Source of the DNA: Haliea alexandrii
Lineage (GTDB): Bacteria; Pseudomonadota; Gammaproteobacteria; Pseudomonadales; Halieaceae
Assembly: GCF_003719295.1 (NCBI RefSeq)
Contig: NZ_RFLW01000006.1
Span: forward strand, 62,001 to 126,000
Direction of reading: 5' to 3'
DNA length: 64,000 nucleotides
Shown: one piece after another, positions 9,281-15,754 of the stretch
Layout of the letters: every line of letters starts with the position of its first letter
Numbering within the stretch: the stretch's first letter is position 1
Notes under the pieces: generated by a model
Database searches by the model: none
What the model was told of the DNA's origin: nothing
Seen by the model: the letters and a program-made list of their open reading frames with translations, nothing else
Program-made: the position numbers and the translations under genes

Positions 9281-9513
9281 CCAGAAGCCAAAACGGATAA
9301 CCGTAACTTGGCGACGGGCGCTAACTGCGAAAAGGCACGGTGCCACCGAGGCGGCACAGCACTACGAAAAAAATAGCTGCTCGCGCTTGCTACACAAGGG
9401 CCAGAGGCCAAAAAGACCACAAACCAGCGTAACGCCACCAGGCGAAGCCCAGAGAAACGGCAAACCCAGCGCTGCACAGCGTTTGAGAAACTGAATGCCG
9501 TTTGAATAAACAT
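9223..9513 (-). CDS. Cassette-encoded small protein of unknown function
   Basis: A 96-residue product beginning MFIQTAFSFSNAVQRW, read in the normal cassette direction from Pc. The start is the ATG at 9513 with GGAGGG about 15 nt upstream (a loose fit). One hydrophobic stretch (LRLVALRWFVVFLASG) may be a membrane segment. The last ~16 residues (ISVKPTRILRSAYLAR) are simply the translation of attC, and the stop falls in the recombination core. It resembles the many 'gcu' cassettes without assigned function and may not be a functional protein. Confidence 0.6.
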   Translation of the reverse strand: MFIQTAFSFSNAVQRWVCRFSGLRLVALRWFVVFLASGPCVASASSYFFRSAVPPRWHRAFSQLAPVAKLRLSVLASGSNISVKPTRILRSAYLAR

Positions 9514-9540
9514 GGGCGAAATAAAGGAGGGTTTCAGTGG

Positions 9541-9605
9541 TACTAACTTTGTTTTAGGGCGACTGCCCTGCTGCGTAACATCGTTGCTGCTCCATAACAT
9601 CAAAC
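9541..9605 (-). other. attI1: attI1 integron attachment site
   Basis: The minus strand carries the known attI1 sequence, including GTTACGCAGCAGGGCAGTCG and CCCTAAAACAAAGTTAG at the crossover core (9547-9541). Upstream DR1/DR2 IntI1-binding repeats (ATGTTACGCAG-like) are recognisable. It adjoins the cassette described above. Confidence 0.93.
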
Positions 9606-9682
9606 ATCGACCCACGGCGTAACGCGCTTGCTGCTTGGATGCCCGAGGCATAGACTGTACAAAAAAACAGTCATAACAAGCC

Positions 9683-10696
9683 ATGAAAACCGCCACTGCG
9701 CCGTTACCACCGCTGCGTTCGGTCAAGGTTCTGGACCAGTTGCGTGAGCGCATACGCTACTTGCATTACAGCTTACGAACCGAACAGGCTTATGTCCACT
9801 GGGTTCGTGCCTTCATCCGTTTCCACGGTGTGCGTCACCCGGCAACCTTGGGCAGCAGCGAAGTCGAGGCATTTCTGTCCTGGCTGGCGAACGAGCGCAA
9901 GGTTTCGGTCTCCACGCATCGTCAGGCATTGGCGGCCTTGCTGTTCTTCTACGGCAAGGTGCTGTGCACGGATCTGCCCTGGCTTCAGGAGATCGGAAGA
10001 CCTCGGCCGTCGCGGCGCTTGCCGGTGGTGCTGACCCCGGATGAAGTGGTTCGCATCCTCGGTTTTCTGGAAGGCGAGCATCGTTTGTTCGCCCAGCTTC
10101 TGTATGGAACGGGCATGCGGATCAGTGAGGGTTTGCAACTGCGGGTCAAGGATCTGGATTTCGATCACGGCACGATCATCGTGCGGGAGGGCAAGGGCTC
10201 CAAGGATCGGGCCTTGATGTTACCCGAGAGCTTGGCACCCAGCCTGCGCGAGCAGCTGTCGCGTGCACGGGCATGGTGGCTGAAGGACCAGGCCGAGGGC
10301 CGCAGCGGCGTTGCGCTTCCCGACGCCCTTGAGCGGAAGTATCCGCGCGCCGGGCATTCCTGGCCGTGGTTCTGGGTTTTTGCGCAGCACACGCATTCGA
10401 CCGATCCACGGAGCGGTGTCGTGCGTCGCCATCACATGTATGACCAGACCTTTCAGCGCGCCTTCAAACGTGCCGTAGAACAAGCAGGCATCACGAAGCC
10501 CGCCACACCGCACACCCTCCGCCACTCGTTCGCGACGGCCTTGCTCCGCAGCGGTTACGACATTCGAACCGTGCAGGATCTGCTCGGCCATTCCGACGTC
10601 TCTACGACGATGATTTACACGCATGTGCTGAAAGTTGGCGGTGCCGGAGTGCGCTCACCGCTTGATGCGCTGCCGCCCCTCACTAGTGAGAGGTAG
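9683..10696 (+). CDS. intI1: Class 1 integron integrase IntI1
   Basis: Tyrosine recombinase that inserts and excises gene cassettes at attI1/attC. The 337-residue protein is complete: Arg in [10 protein letters not shown], His and Arg in HTLRHSFAT, and catalytic Tyr in STTMIYTHV. It includes the extra IntI-specific helix region (about 190-215). R32 and H39 correspond to the PcW promoter embedded in the gene. Confidence 0.98.
9770..9798 (-). promoter_or_regulatory. Pc: Integron cassette promoter, PcW variant
   Basis: Within intI1 on the opposite strand: -35 TGGACA (9798-9793), 17-bp spacer, -10 TAAGCT (9775-9770). This is the weak PcW form, and the overlapping integrase has the matching R32/H39 residues. 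The second promoter P2 is inactive because TTGTTA and TACAGT (near 9675-9650) are separated by 14 bp without the GGG insertion. Confidence 0.93.
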
Positions 10697-10873
10697 GGCA
10701 GCGCAAGTCAATCCTGGCGGATTCACTACCCCTGCGCGAAGGCCATCGGTGCCGCATCGAACGGCCGGTTGCGGAAAGTCCTCCCTGCGTCCGCTGATGG
10801 CCGGCAGCAGCCCGTCGTTGCCTGATGGATCCAACCCCTCCGCTGCTATAGTGCAGTCGGCTTCTGACGTTCA

Positions 10874-10898
10874 GTGCAGCCGTCTTCTGAAAACGACA
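10874..10898. repeat. IRi terminal inverted repeat of the integron
   Basis: The minus strand reads TGTCGTTTTCAGAAGACGGC then TGCAC, the 5'-conserved-segment terminus of Tn402-like integrons. It is followed at once by the AAAGA duplication. Confidence 0.93.
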
Positions 10899-10903
10899 AA
10901 AGA
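10899..10903. repeat. Target-site duplication AAAGA, right copy
   Basis: Exact copy of 4521-4525, abutting the IRi repeat. Confidence 0.9.
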
Positions 10904-11091
10904 CAACGGATTTGCAGTATATCTGAAGTTAATATACTCGGTTAATAATTCAATGTTAATATACAGGCTGCAATTACGAGTAAATTAACTTTTTGCGAGC
11001 GATGACCGGGTAGCTGTGATAACCGCCAACTTTTTTGGCCCGGTGGAAGAACCCCCAAATCTGTAAAGTTTGCCTGGAGAGTGAAAAGCAC
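10904..11091 (+). promoter_or_regulatory. Right part of Tn3 res region and tnpR promoter zone
   Basis: An AT-rich stretch between the integron and tnpR with repeated TTAATATAC motifs (about 10929 and 10954), suitable for resolvase subsites. In the uninserted element it would be continuous with 4395-4525. Subsite boundaries were not determined. Confidence 0.45.
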
Positions 11092-11673
11092 ATGCTGGTT
11101 GGTTATGCACGAGTATCGACTGACGATCAAAACCTCAACCTGCAACGAGACGCCCTCGACCAGGCTGGGTGTGAGCAAATCTTCGAGGATCAGCTTAGCG
11201 GTGCCAAAGCGGAACGCCCAGGGCTACACCAGGCTTTGCAGTACGCGAGAGCGGGTGACACCATAGTGGTCTGGCGGCTGGACCGCCTGAGCCGGTCACT
11301 CAAAGACCTGATTGAGATGGTGACATTGCTTGAATCCAAGGGAATCGGCTTGAAGAGCCTCCAAGAAGCCATCGACACCTCATCCAGCTCCGGCAAGCTA
11401 ATTTTCCATATATTCGGAGCGCTGGCTGAATTTGAACGGAACCTGATCCGTGAGCGCACCCAGGCCGGACTCCAGGCAGCGCGAGCGCGTGGACGAAAAG
11501 GCGGTAGACCTAAGTCGCTCAACAAAGATAAGCAGGCCTTGGCCGTGAAGCTTTACGATGAAAAGAAACACACCGTGGATCAGATCTGCGAAATGATGGG
11601 GATCTCAAAGCCCACGCTCTATAAATACATCGACGCCGCCAAAGGAAGCCAGTGGAAGAACCCTCGAAAATGA
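11092..11673 (+). CDS. tnpR: Serine resolvase TnpR of the Tn3-family element
   Basis: Resolves cointegrates at res. The 193-residue protein starts MLVGYARVSTDDQN with the catalytic Ser in YARVSTDD. The conserved blocks VVWRLDRLSRSLKDL and FGALAEFERNLIRERT follow, then a C-terminal DNA-binding HTH (VDQICEMMGISKPTLYKYI). The start at 11092 is preferred to an earlier in-frame ATG at 11035 because it matches the family N-terminus. The gene diverges from the toxin-antitoxin/tnpA side across res. Confidence 0.93.
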   Translation: MLVGYARVSTDDQNLNLQRDALDQAGCEQIFEDQLSGAKAERPGLHQALQYARAGDTIVVWRLDRLSRSLKDLIEMVTLLESKGIGLKSLQEAIDTSSSSGKLIFHIFGALAEFERNLIRERTQAGLQAARARGRKGGRPKSLNKDKQALAVKLYDEKKHTVDQICEMMGISKPTLYKYIDAAKGSQWKNPRK

Positions 11674-11677
11674 CGAG

Positions 11678-11908
11678 TTACGAACAGCAGCCTCTGCCCT
11701 TGCTTTGTGGCGAGAGCTGTATGGGTGGGCAGGGAACCGAACCATAGGAGCAATAGACACAGCAATCGCCCGCCTTGGGCTTCAGCACTGTATGGCACTG
11801 CTCACACTCATAGAACCACTGACAGGCATCCGTCGGCATGGTTTCCCGTTTCTTGAGCCCACAATCCGGGCAGGTAAGTTCGGACTCCAGAATAACGTCT
11901 TGCGTCAT
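11678..11908 (-). CDS. GDCCVxC-domain small cysteine-rich protein
   Basis: A 76-residue protein with an N-terminal zinc-ribbon-like pair (CPDC, CEQC) and the signature GDCCVYCSYGSVPCPPIQ, which defines a family seen near mercury genes (some members are selenoproteins; this one has Cys). The start at 11908 has AGGAG upstream and lies 2 nt after merP, so it is the last gene of the mer operon. A role in binding Hg(II) is inferred from context and cysteine content. Confidence 0.75.
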   Translation of the reverse strand: MTQDVILESELTCPDCGLKKRETMPTDACQWFYECEQCHTVLKPKAGDCCVYCSYGSVPCPPIQLSPQSKGRGCCS

Positions 11909-11910
11909 AA

Positions 11911-12195
11911 CTACTCCTGCATGACTTCTGTCGATGGGTACCCTGCATCTTGTGTCGCCTTGGTAAGCAGATCCACACTGGCTTTTTGATCATCATAGAC
12001 GACTACAGCTGATTTGGTTTTATAGTCCACATCAGCCTGCTTGACGCCATCGACCTTCTCCAAGGCTTTACGCACGGTGATGGGACACATCGCGCAATTC
12101 ATGCTCGGTACCGACAGCTTCACGGTACGGGTATCTGCCCACGCAACGCTTAACAAACCACTCATAAGTAGGGCAAAAATTAAAACCTGTTTCAT
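11911..12195 (-). CDS. merP: Periplasmic mercury-binding protein MerP
   Basis: Hg(II) scavenger that passes the ion to MerT. 94 residues: a signal peptide (MKQVLIFALLMSGLLSVAWA) followed by a heavy-metal-associated domain with the binding motif SMNCAMCPITV. The start is set at 12195, where the signal peptide begins and GGAGAAAA precedes it. A longer in-frame extension upstream overlaps merT and is not needed. Confidence 0.93.
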   Translation of the reverse strand: MKQVLIFALLMSGLLSVAWADTRTVKLSVPSMNCAMCPITVRKALEKVDGVKQADVDYKTKSAVVVYDDQKASVDLLTKATQDAGYPSTEVMQE

Positions 12196-12206
12196 ACCAT
12201 TTTCTC

Positions 12207-12554
12207 CTATGCGAGCCAGACCAGCCAATAGGGACTCAAAATCAGCAACAGTGCTACAACAGTAAAAATCCAGAAGAAGAGCTGATAACGCTGTCGATTT
12301 TTGGGGATAGCGCACACGCTACCTTCAGGGCAACGTTCAATAGGTCGATGAACCTGCCAACCAGCCCAACAATAAAGCGCAACCACAATAGCAATGAAAT
12401 ACGGACGAAATGACTCAAAGGCTGTTAGTGTACTGATCCAGGAACCACTAACTCCCAGTAGCAGCAAAACAAAGGGGCCAGCACAACAAACACTCGCGCC
12501 AATGGCAGCGACCATGCCACCACCCAATAACCAGGCAGGTGTATTTTTTTTCAT
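12207..12554 (-). CDS. merT: Mercuric ion transporter MerT
   Basis: Inner-membrane Hg(II) importer of 115 residues with three hydrophobic segments. The first carries the vicinal cysteines ASVCCAGPF and a cytoplasmic-loop pair appears in ERCPEGSVC. First gene behind the MerR-controlled promoter and 11 bp ahead of merP. No mercuric reductase gene follows, so imported mercury would not be detoxified by this operon alone. Confidence 0.93.
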   Translation of the reverse strand: MKKNTPAWLLGGGMVAAIGASVCCAGPFVLLLLGVSGSWISTLTAFESFRPYFIAIVVALYCWAGWQVHRPIERCPEGSVCAIPKNRQRYQLFFWIFTVVALLLILSPYWLVWLA

Positions 12555-12575
12555 GTCGAAATACCTCTGAGAGGC

Positions 12576-12607
12576 AGTATAAACTCCGTACTATACTACG
12601 GAGTCAA
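12576..12607 (-). promoter_or_regulatory. merTP promoter and MerR operator
   Basis: Minus strand: -35 TTGACT (12607-12602), -10 TATACT (12581-12576) with a 20-bp spacer (or TTATAC with 19). The spacer holds the perfect dyad ACTCCGTA-GTATAG-TACGGAGT. An over-long spacer containing a dyad is the hallmark of MerR-activated promoters. The -35 overlaps the merR stop codon (12604-12606). Confidence 0.9.
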
Positions 12608-13005
12608 GAAAGACGGCGACCTACCGGAACCAGCGCGTCGATGACTGGGCAAGAAGCGGTATCGGGATTGGACTGGCACGAAGTAACCAACTGTTTCAGA
12701 CTATTCTCCAAGCGTTTCAGATCTTTGATTTTGGCTTGAACAATATCAAGCTTATGTTCTGCCAGGTGTTGAACCTCGTGACAAGACCCAGTACTCAATT
12801 CAATCAATGCATGGATTTCGGCAAGCGTAAACCCCAGGTGCTGGGCACGCTTGATAAACAACACTTTGGTCAGAGTATCTTCGGGATATTGCCGGTAGCC
12901 CTGGGGCGGCTTGTTCGGTTGTTCGATAAGATTTTGCCGTTCGTAGTAGCGGATGGTTTCGACATTCACGCCTGCGGACTTGGCGAGCTGGCTAATAGTA
13001 TACAT
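12604..13005 (-). CDS. merR: Mercury-responsive regulator MerR
   Basis: Hg(II)-sensing activator/repressor of merTP. 133 residues: N-terminal winged HTH (MYTISQLAKSAGVNVETIRY), a long dimerisation helix, and the three Hg-ligand cysteines (GSCHEV, TSCQSN, SCPVID). The start at 13005 is the MerR N-terminus; a longer frame upstream is ignored. Unlike classical Tn501/Tn21 operons, merR lies upstream of merT in the same direction. Confidence 0.93.
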   Translation of the reverse strand: MYTISQLAKSAGVNVETIRYYERQNLIEQPNKPPQGYRQYPEDTLTKVLFIKRAQHLGFTLAEIHALIELSTGSCHEVQHLAEHKLDIVQAKIKDLKRLENSLKQLVTSCQSNPDTASCPVIDALVPVGRRLS

Positions 13006-13021
13006 AGTGGCATTAACAAGA

Positions 13022-13045
13022 CCGTATTTAAGTACGGAAATTATA
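13022..13045 (-). promoter_or_regulatory. Second MerR-like dyad upstream of merR
   Basis: CCGTATTTAAGTACGG (13022-13037) repeats the CCGTA...TACGG half-sites of the merTP operator and lies next to a TATAAT (13045-13040, minus strand). A role in merR autoregulation is inferred. Confidence 0.5.
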
Positions 13046-13125
13046 GCCTGGAGGCCACGCCCAGTATACGCGCTTAATTTAGCCACTTTCTCAACGAAGG
13101 GGTTTTCGTGCGAAAACCTACGGTT

Positions 13126-13175
13126 TGAGGTGGGTCCGCGAGGGCGAAACCGTAAGTTTCTGTTCAAATGCCCCC
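13126..13175. repeat. Candidate right terminal repeat of the Tn3-family element
   Basis: Reading inward on the minus strand from 13175: GGGGGCATTTGAACAGAAAC then TTACGG. The run of G at the tip and a length of 38 bp or more fit Tn3-family ends, and the position is directly outside merR. The partner end is off-window, so this is provisional. Confidence 0.55.
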
Positions 13176-13203
13176 GCTAGTCCAAGCATTGCCGCCGTAT
13201 CCC

Positions 13204-13509
13204 CTATCGCCACAAGCCCGCCGCCTGCATCGCCTTGGCGAAGTACCGCGCATCCCGCGCACTCACCGGGTGGTAGCTGCGGTTCTCCACCGCGCCAGTG
13301 CTGTAATCCTCGTCGTACTTGTACACCGTCAGCCAGGCTGACGGGGCAGGATCAGAGCTGGAGACCGCGCCAGACCTGGCGAGCTCCACCAGCTCGCGGA
13401 ATCCATATTCTGTGCCTTCCTCATCGACCCAGCCGCGCTCCGCCGCCTCACCGTGTTCCGCACTGTCTGGGGTAATGATTTCAAAGGTGGTTCTGATCTG
13501 AATGCCCAT
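13204..13509 (-). CDS. Hypothetical protein, 101 residues
   Basis: Start MGIQIRTTFEIITPDSAEHG at 13509 with GGAGCGAG upstream. The acidic N-terminal half and a Tyr-rich middle (YKYDEDYSTGAVENRSYHP) match no family I recognise. It is the first gene outside the Tn3 element and the nearest gene behind the structured 180-bp element at 13545-13724, so that element is probably its leader. Confidence 0.6.
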   Translation of the reverse strand: MGIQIRTTFEIITPDSAEHGEAAERGWVDEEGTEYGFRELVELARSGAVSSSDPAPSAWLTVYKYDEDYSTGAVENRSYHPVSARDARYFAKAMQAAGLWR

Positions 13510-13544
13510 GTCTCGCTCCTCGCCGTGGGGTTTTTCCAACTCCC

Positions 13545-13724
13545 ATCCCTCTGGGGGCGAAGACCCCACCCCATGCGCGACACGCGCACCGTCGACCGGC
13601 TTTGGTGTGTCCAGGCAGGGGGAACCGCCCGCCTTGCAGGGCGCGAGGGACGAGCGAACGAAGGGTGGGGGATGCCTGGACTAAACCAAAACGGGCGCCA
13701 GGCTCTATCTCACCCCAGAGGGAT
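13545..13724 (-). repeat. Structured leader element, copy 1
   Basis: On the minus strand the element opens ATCCCTCTGGG (13724-13714) and closes CCCAGAGGGAT (13555-13545), a perfect 11-bp inverted repeat. Inside are GCCTGG...CCAGGC, and GGCGGGCGGTTCCCCCTGCC then TGG. A diverged copy with the same arms is at 24687-24937. Both lie just upstream of minus-strand genes, suggesting a 5' untranslated structured RNA. Function unknown. Confidence 0.65.
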
Positions 13725-13799
13725 CATGTCCGGGACATGGCGCTACCGAAGAGCACCGTGGCAATGGCCTGAGAGATCAGCGTCAGTGTCGTGTATCGA

Positions 13800-14480
13800 T
13801 TACGCCGCTGGATCCGCTTCTGCATCCAGTTCGACAGCGTCGCCGACAGGCTCCATGAGCTCGGCTGATTTGTTGCGGGCATTGCCCACCGCAGTCGGCA
13901 ATGGGTTAACTTTCCAGGCAAACTTGAGGCGAGGAGCAAACATAGGGTCATTTGCAGCAATAGTGGCGCTGCTGTCCAGCCAGCGCTCGACCTCTTCGCC
14001 CTCCAGTAGCACCGGCATCCGGTGATGCCACGGCTCAAAGGGTTTCGCCGCCGCAGTGGTGACGATGGTACAAGACAGCAGCGTCTCAGATTCCCCCTGC
14101 CATTCATCCCACAGGGCGGCTGCGTAAAGAGTTTCGCCTTCCCTGTGAATCGACCAGGGCCGCTTCTTGCCATCCGAAGTCCGCCACTCGATGAAGCTGC
14201 CCATCGGTACAAGGCCCCGCTGTGACTTGAAAGGCCCCCGGAACGCGGGCGACTGGGTGAGCTTTTCACTGCGAGCATTGAACATACTGTATTTTTGGCT
14301 CGGGCCATCCGACCAACTCGGCGTCAGCCACCAGCGGGCCAGATCGATCCGCCCTTCCCGGATCAGCGCCAGTGACTCCGTGGGCGCCACATTGATGCGG
14401 GGGATCTCCAGCTCCAGAAAGCCGCGGTACTCCCGCCAGGAGTGAACGTGCTCAGGGTTCTGGTTCAAGCGACCACACAT
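13800..14480 (-). CDS. SRAP (HMCES/YedK) abasic-site shielding protein
   Basis: Crosslinks to abasic sites in single-stranded DNA through Cys2 after Met removal. The 226-residue protein begins MCGRLNQNPEH. Predicted active-site residues are Cys2, Asn68 (MFNARSEK), Glu98 (GSFIEWR) and His153 (WHHRMPVLL). Such genes are common on conjugative elements, where single-stranded transfer DNA may need protection. It stands alone on the minus strand. Confidence 0.9.
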   Translation of the reverse strand: MCGRLNQNPEHVHSWREYRGFLELEIPRINVAPTESLALIREGRIDLARWWLTPSWSDGPSQKYSMFNARSEKLTQSPAFRGPFKSQRGLVPMGSFIEWRTSDGKKRPWSIHREGETLYAAALWDEWQGESETLLSCTIVTTAAAKPFEPWHHRMPVLLEGEEVERWLDSSATIAANDPMFAPRLKFAWKVNPLPTAVGNARNKSAELMEPVGDAVELDAEADPAA

Positions 14481-14664
14481 CAGCTATACCACCGTGCCGC
14501 CCAATCGGCCGGTCCCACGTCGCATGGCGCTAGACCGCACACATCTGACCTCCCCCCAAAACCATTACCTGACAGCTTATTCCATCGACAGTATAGGCCA
14601 CTCACTTCGCCATCCCGCCCATGGCATCGCCGATAGGCAGCCGTCGACCTACGCGATTGCAAGA

Positions 14665-14705
14665 TTGTAGCTATTTGCTACAATGGAAGCGTAGCCATTC
14701 GCTAC
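14665..14705. promoter_or_regulatory. Tandem dyads, likely toxin-antitoxin operator
   Basis: TTGTAGC-tattt-GCTACAA (14665-14683) and GTAGC-cattc-GCTAC (14691-14705), 24 bp centre to centre, about 40-80 bp before the ParD-like gene. Two helically phased dyads suit cooperative binding of the antitoxin. Confidence 0.6.
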
Positions 14706-14742
14706 ATGGCTTGAGTTTCGAGTGACCAAGGAGCAATAGACT

Positions 14743-15165
14743 ATGGCTAAATCCAGTACCCCGCTTCGCCTGGAAAGCACCCTTGTGGAGGCCGCTGAGC
14801 AGGCCCGTAAACTGGCTCACCGCAGCGTCGCTGGACAGATCGAGTACTGGGCCTCACTGGGGCAGGTACTGGCGCGTATAGCCACCCCGGAGCAGATCAC
14901 CTCCCTTCAGGCCGGCATAGCCAGACTGCAAATCGAGAACCTGGAGGCAGAGCCCATCGATCCCGACGCCGTCTTTGGCGAGGTTGAGCGCGCACGTGCC
15001 TCAGGAGAGCTGGCTGAGCGGGTCACTGCCAGTGCGGTCCGTTACCAGGCCAGCGGGGCCAATCCGGGCTTGCTGGAACGGATCGCACCCGATGGCGCGG
15101 TCACCGTGGGGACCTTCCGCAACGGACAGTTCCAGCCAGTCAACCCTGCAGCGGCTGCGCACTAG
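14743..15165 (+). CDS. ParD-like antitoxin paired with zeta toxin
   Basis: A 140-residue protein with an N-terminal ribbon-helix-helix-like segment (LRLESTLVEAAEQARKLAHR, about 9-28) and VAGQIEYWASLGQV, typical of the ParD-like antitoxin family. The C-terminal ~60 residues probably bind the toxin. The stop is 1 nt ahead of the zeta-type kinase start, so the genes are co-translated. Probably autoregulated through the dyads just upstream. Confidence 0.75.
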   Translation: MAKSSTPLRLESTLVEAAEQARKLAHRSVAGQIEYWASLGQVLARIATPEQITSLQAGIARLQIENLEAEPIDPDAVFGEVERARASGELAERVTASAVRYQASGANPGLLERIAPDGAVTVGTFRNGQFQPVNPAAAAH

Positions 15166-15166
15166 C

Positions 15167-15733
15167 ATGCCTCAATTGTGGGTGCTGGCAGGCGGCAATG
15201 GCGCCGGCAAGAGCACGTTCTATCGCGAGTTCCTGGCGCCGCAAGGCATTCCCTTCGTGAATGCGGATGTGCTCGCCAAGGCCGCCTTCCCGGACGACCC
15301 CGAAAGCAACAGCTATGAAGCGGCGGCCGCTGCTACACAGCTGCGTGAGCAACTCGTCCAGGAAGGCCGGAACTTCTGCTTTGAGACCGTGTTCTCCCAC
15401 ACCTCGAAGATCGATTTCCTGGGTACAGCCAAGGCCCGGGGCTACCAGATCATTCTGGTGTACATCCACCTCGAAAGCAGTGGCTTGAACCTGGCCAGGG
15501 TTGCCCAACGTGTCGGCGAAGGGGGGCACAATGTACCCGAGGAGAAAGTGACCAGCCGGATTCCCCGGACCATGGCCAATGTAAAGGCCGCGCTGCCCCT
15601 CTGTGATCGTTGCCGTTTCTATGACAATTCACAGGCGGATCACCCAATGGCCTTTGTCGGTGAGTACCGGGATGGGCAGTTCAGCTATACCGACGAGCTG
15701 CCCCCGCACTGGTTCGCGTTTTTTACCACCTGA
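15167..15733 (+). CDS. Zeta-type toxin kinase
   Basis: P-loop kinase of the zeta/PezT group, likely phosphorylating UDP-activated sugars to block wall synthesis. The 188-residue protein has Walker A AGGNGAGKSTF (residues 8-18), an Asp in VNADVLAKAAF, FETVFSH and arginines in RVGEGGHNVPEE...SRIPRTM. The start at 15167 follows the antitoxin stop by 1 nt. The antitoxin is ParD-like rather than epsilon. Confidence 0.82.
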   Translation: MPQLWVLAGGNGAGKSTFYREFLAPQGIPFVNADVLAKAAFPDDPESNSYEAAAAATQLREQLVQEGRNFCFETVFSHTSKIDFLGTAKARGYQIILVYIHLESSGLNLARVAQRVGEGGHNVPEEKVTSRIPRTMANVKAALPLCDRCRFYDNSQADHPMAFVGEYRDGQFSYTDELPPHWFAFFTT

Positions 15734-15754
15734 CACGGACCAGCAGTACAGTGA

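Larger units (their letters stand above)
9221..9547 (-). mobile_element. Single integron gene cassette with attC
   Basis: The cassette lies between the attI1 crossover core (GTTAGTA, 9547-9541 on the minus strand) and the 3' conserved segment core (GTTAGAT, 9227-9221), about 320 bp. A 60-bp attC (9221-9280) has the paired arms AAGCCGACCGCA/TGCGGGTCGGCTT near 9237-9264 and outer cores GTTAGAT and CTCTAAC. It is the only cassette in the array. Confidence 0.88.
4526..10898. mobile_element. Tn402-like class 1 integron (sul1), complete from IRt to IRi
   Basis: A 6373-bp unit bounded by the two 25-bp Tn402 terminal repeats and an AAAGA duplication. Order: IRt, tniA, truncated tniB, orf5, sul1, qacEdelta1, one gene cassette, attI1, intI1, IRi. 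tniQ and the resolvase tniR/tniC are absent, so the unit would need functions in trans to move. It lies in the res region next to a Tn3-type tnpR, the preferred target of Tn402-like 'res hunters'. Confidence 0.93.
1..13175. mobile_element. Tn3-family transposon (partial), host of nested insertions
   Basis: The outer element is inferred from a Tn3-type transposase N-terminus (1669-3150), a serine resolvase (11092-11673) and a candidate GGGGG-starting terminal repeat ending at 13175. Between transposase and resolvase lie a toxin-antitoxin pair and the res region. Between resolvase and right end lies a mercury operon. An IS21-family element interrupts tnpA and a class 1 integron interrupts the res region. 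The left end is outside the window, so its terminal repeat and target duplication cannot be checked. Confidence 0.75.

Noticed and set aside
9648..9680. Second integron promoter P2
   Set aside because: TTGTTA and TACAGT are spaced 14 bp; the activating GGG insertion is absent.
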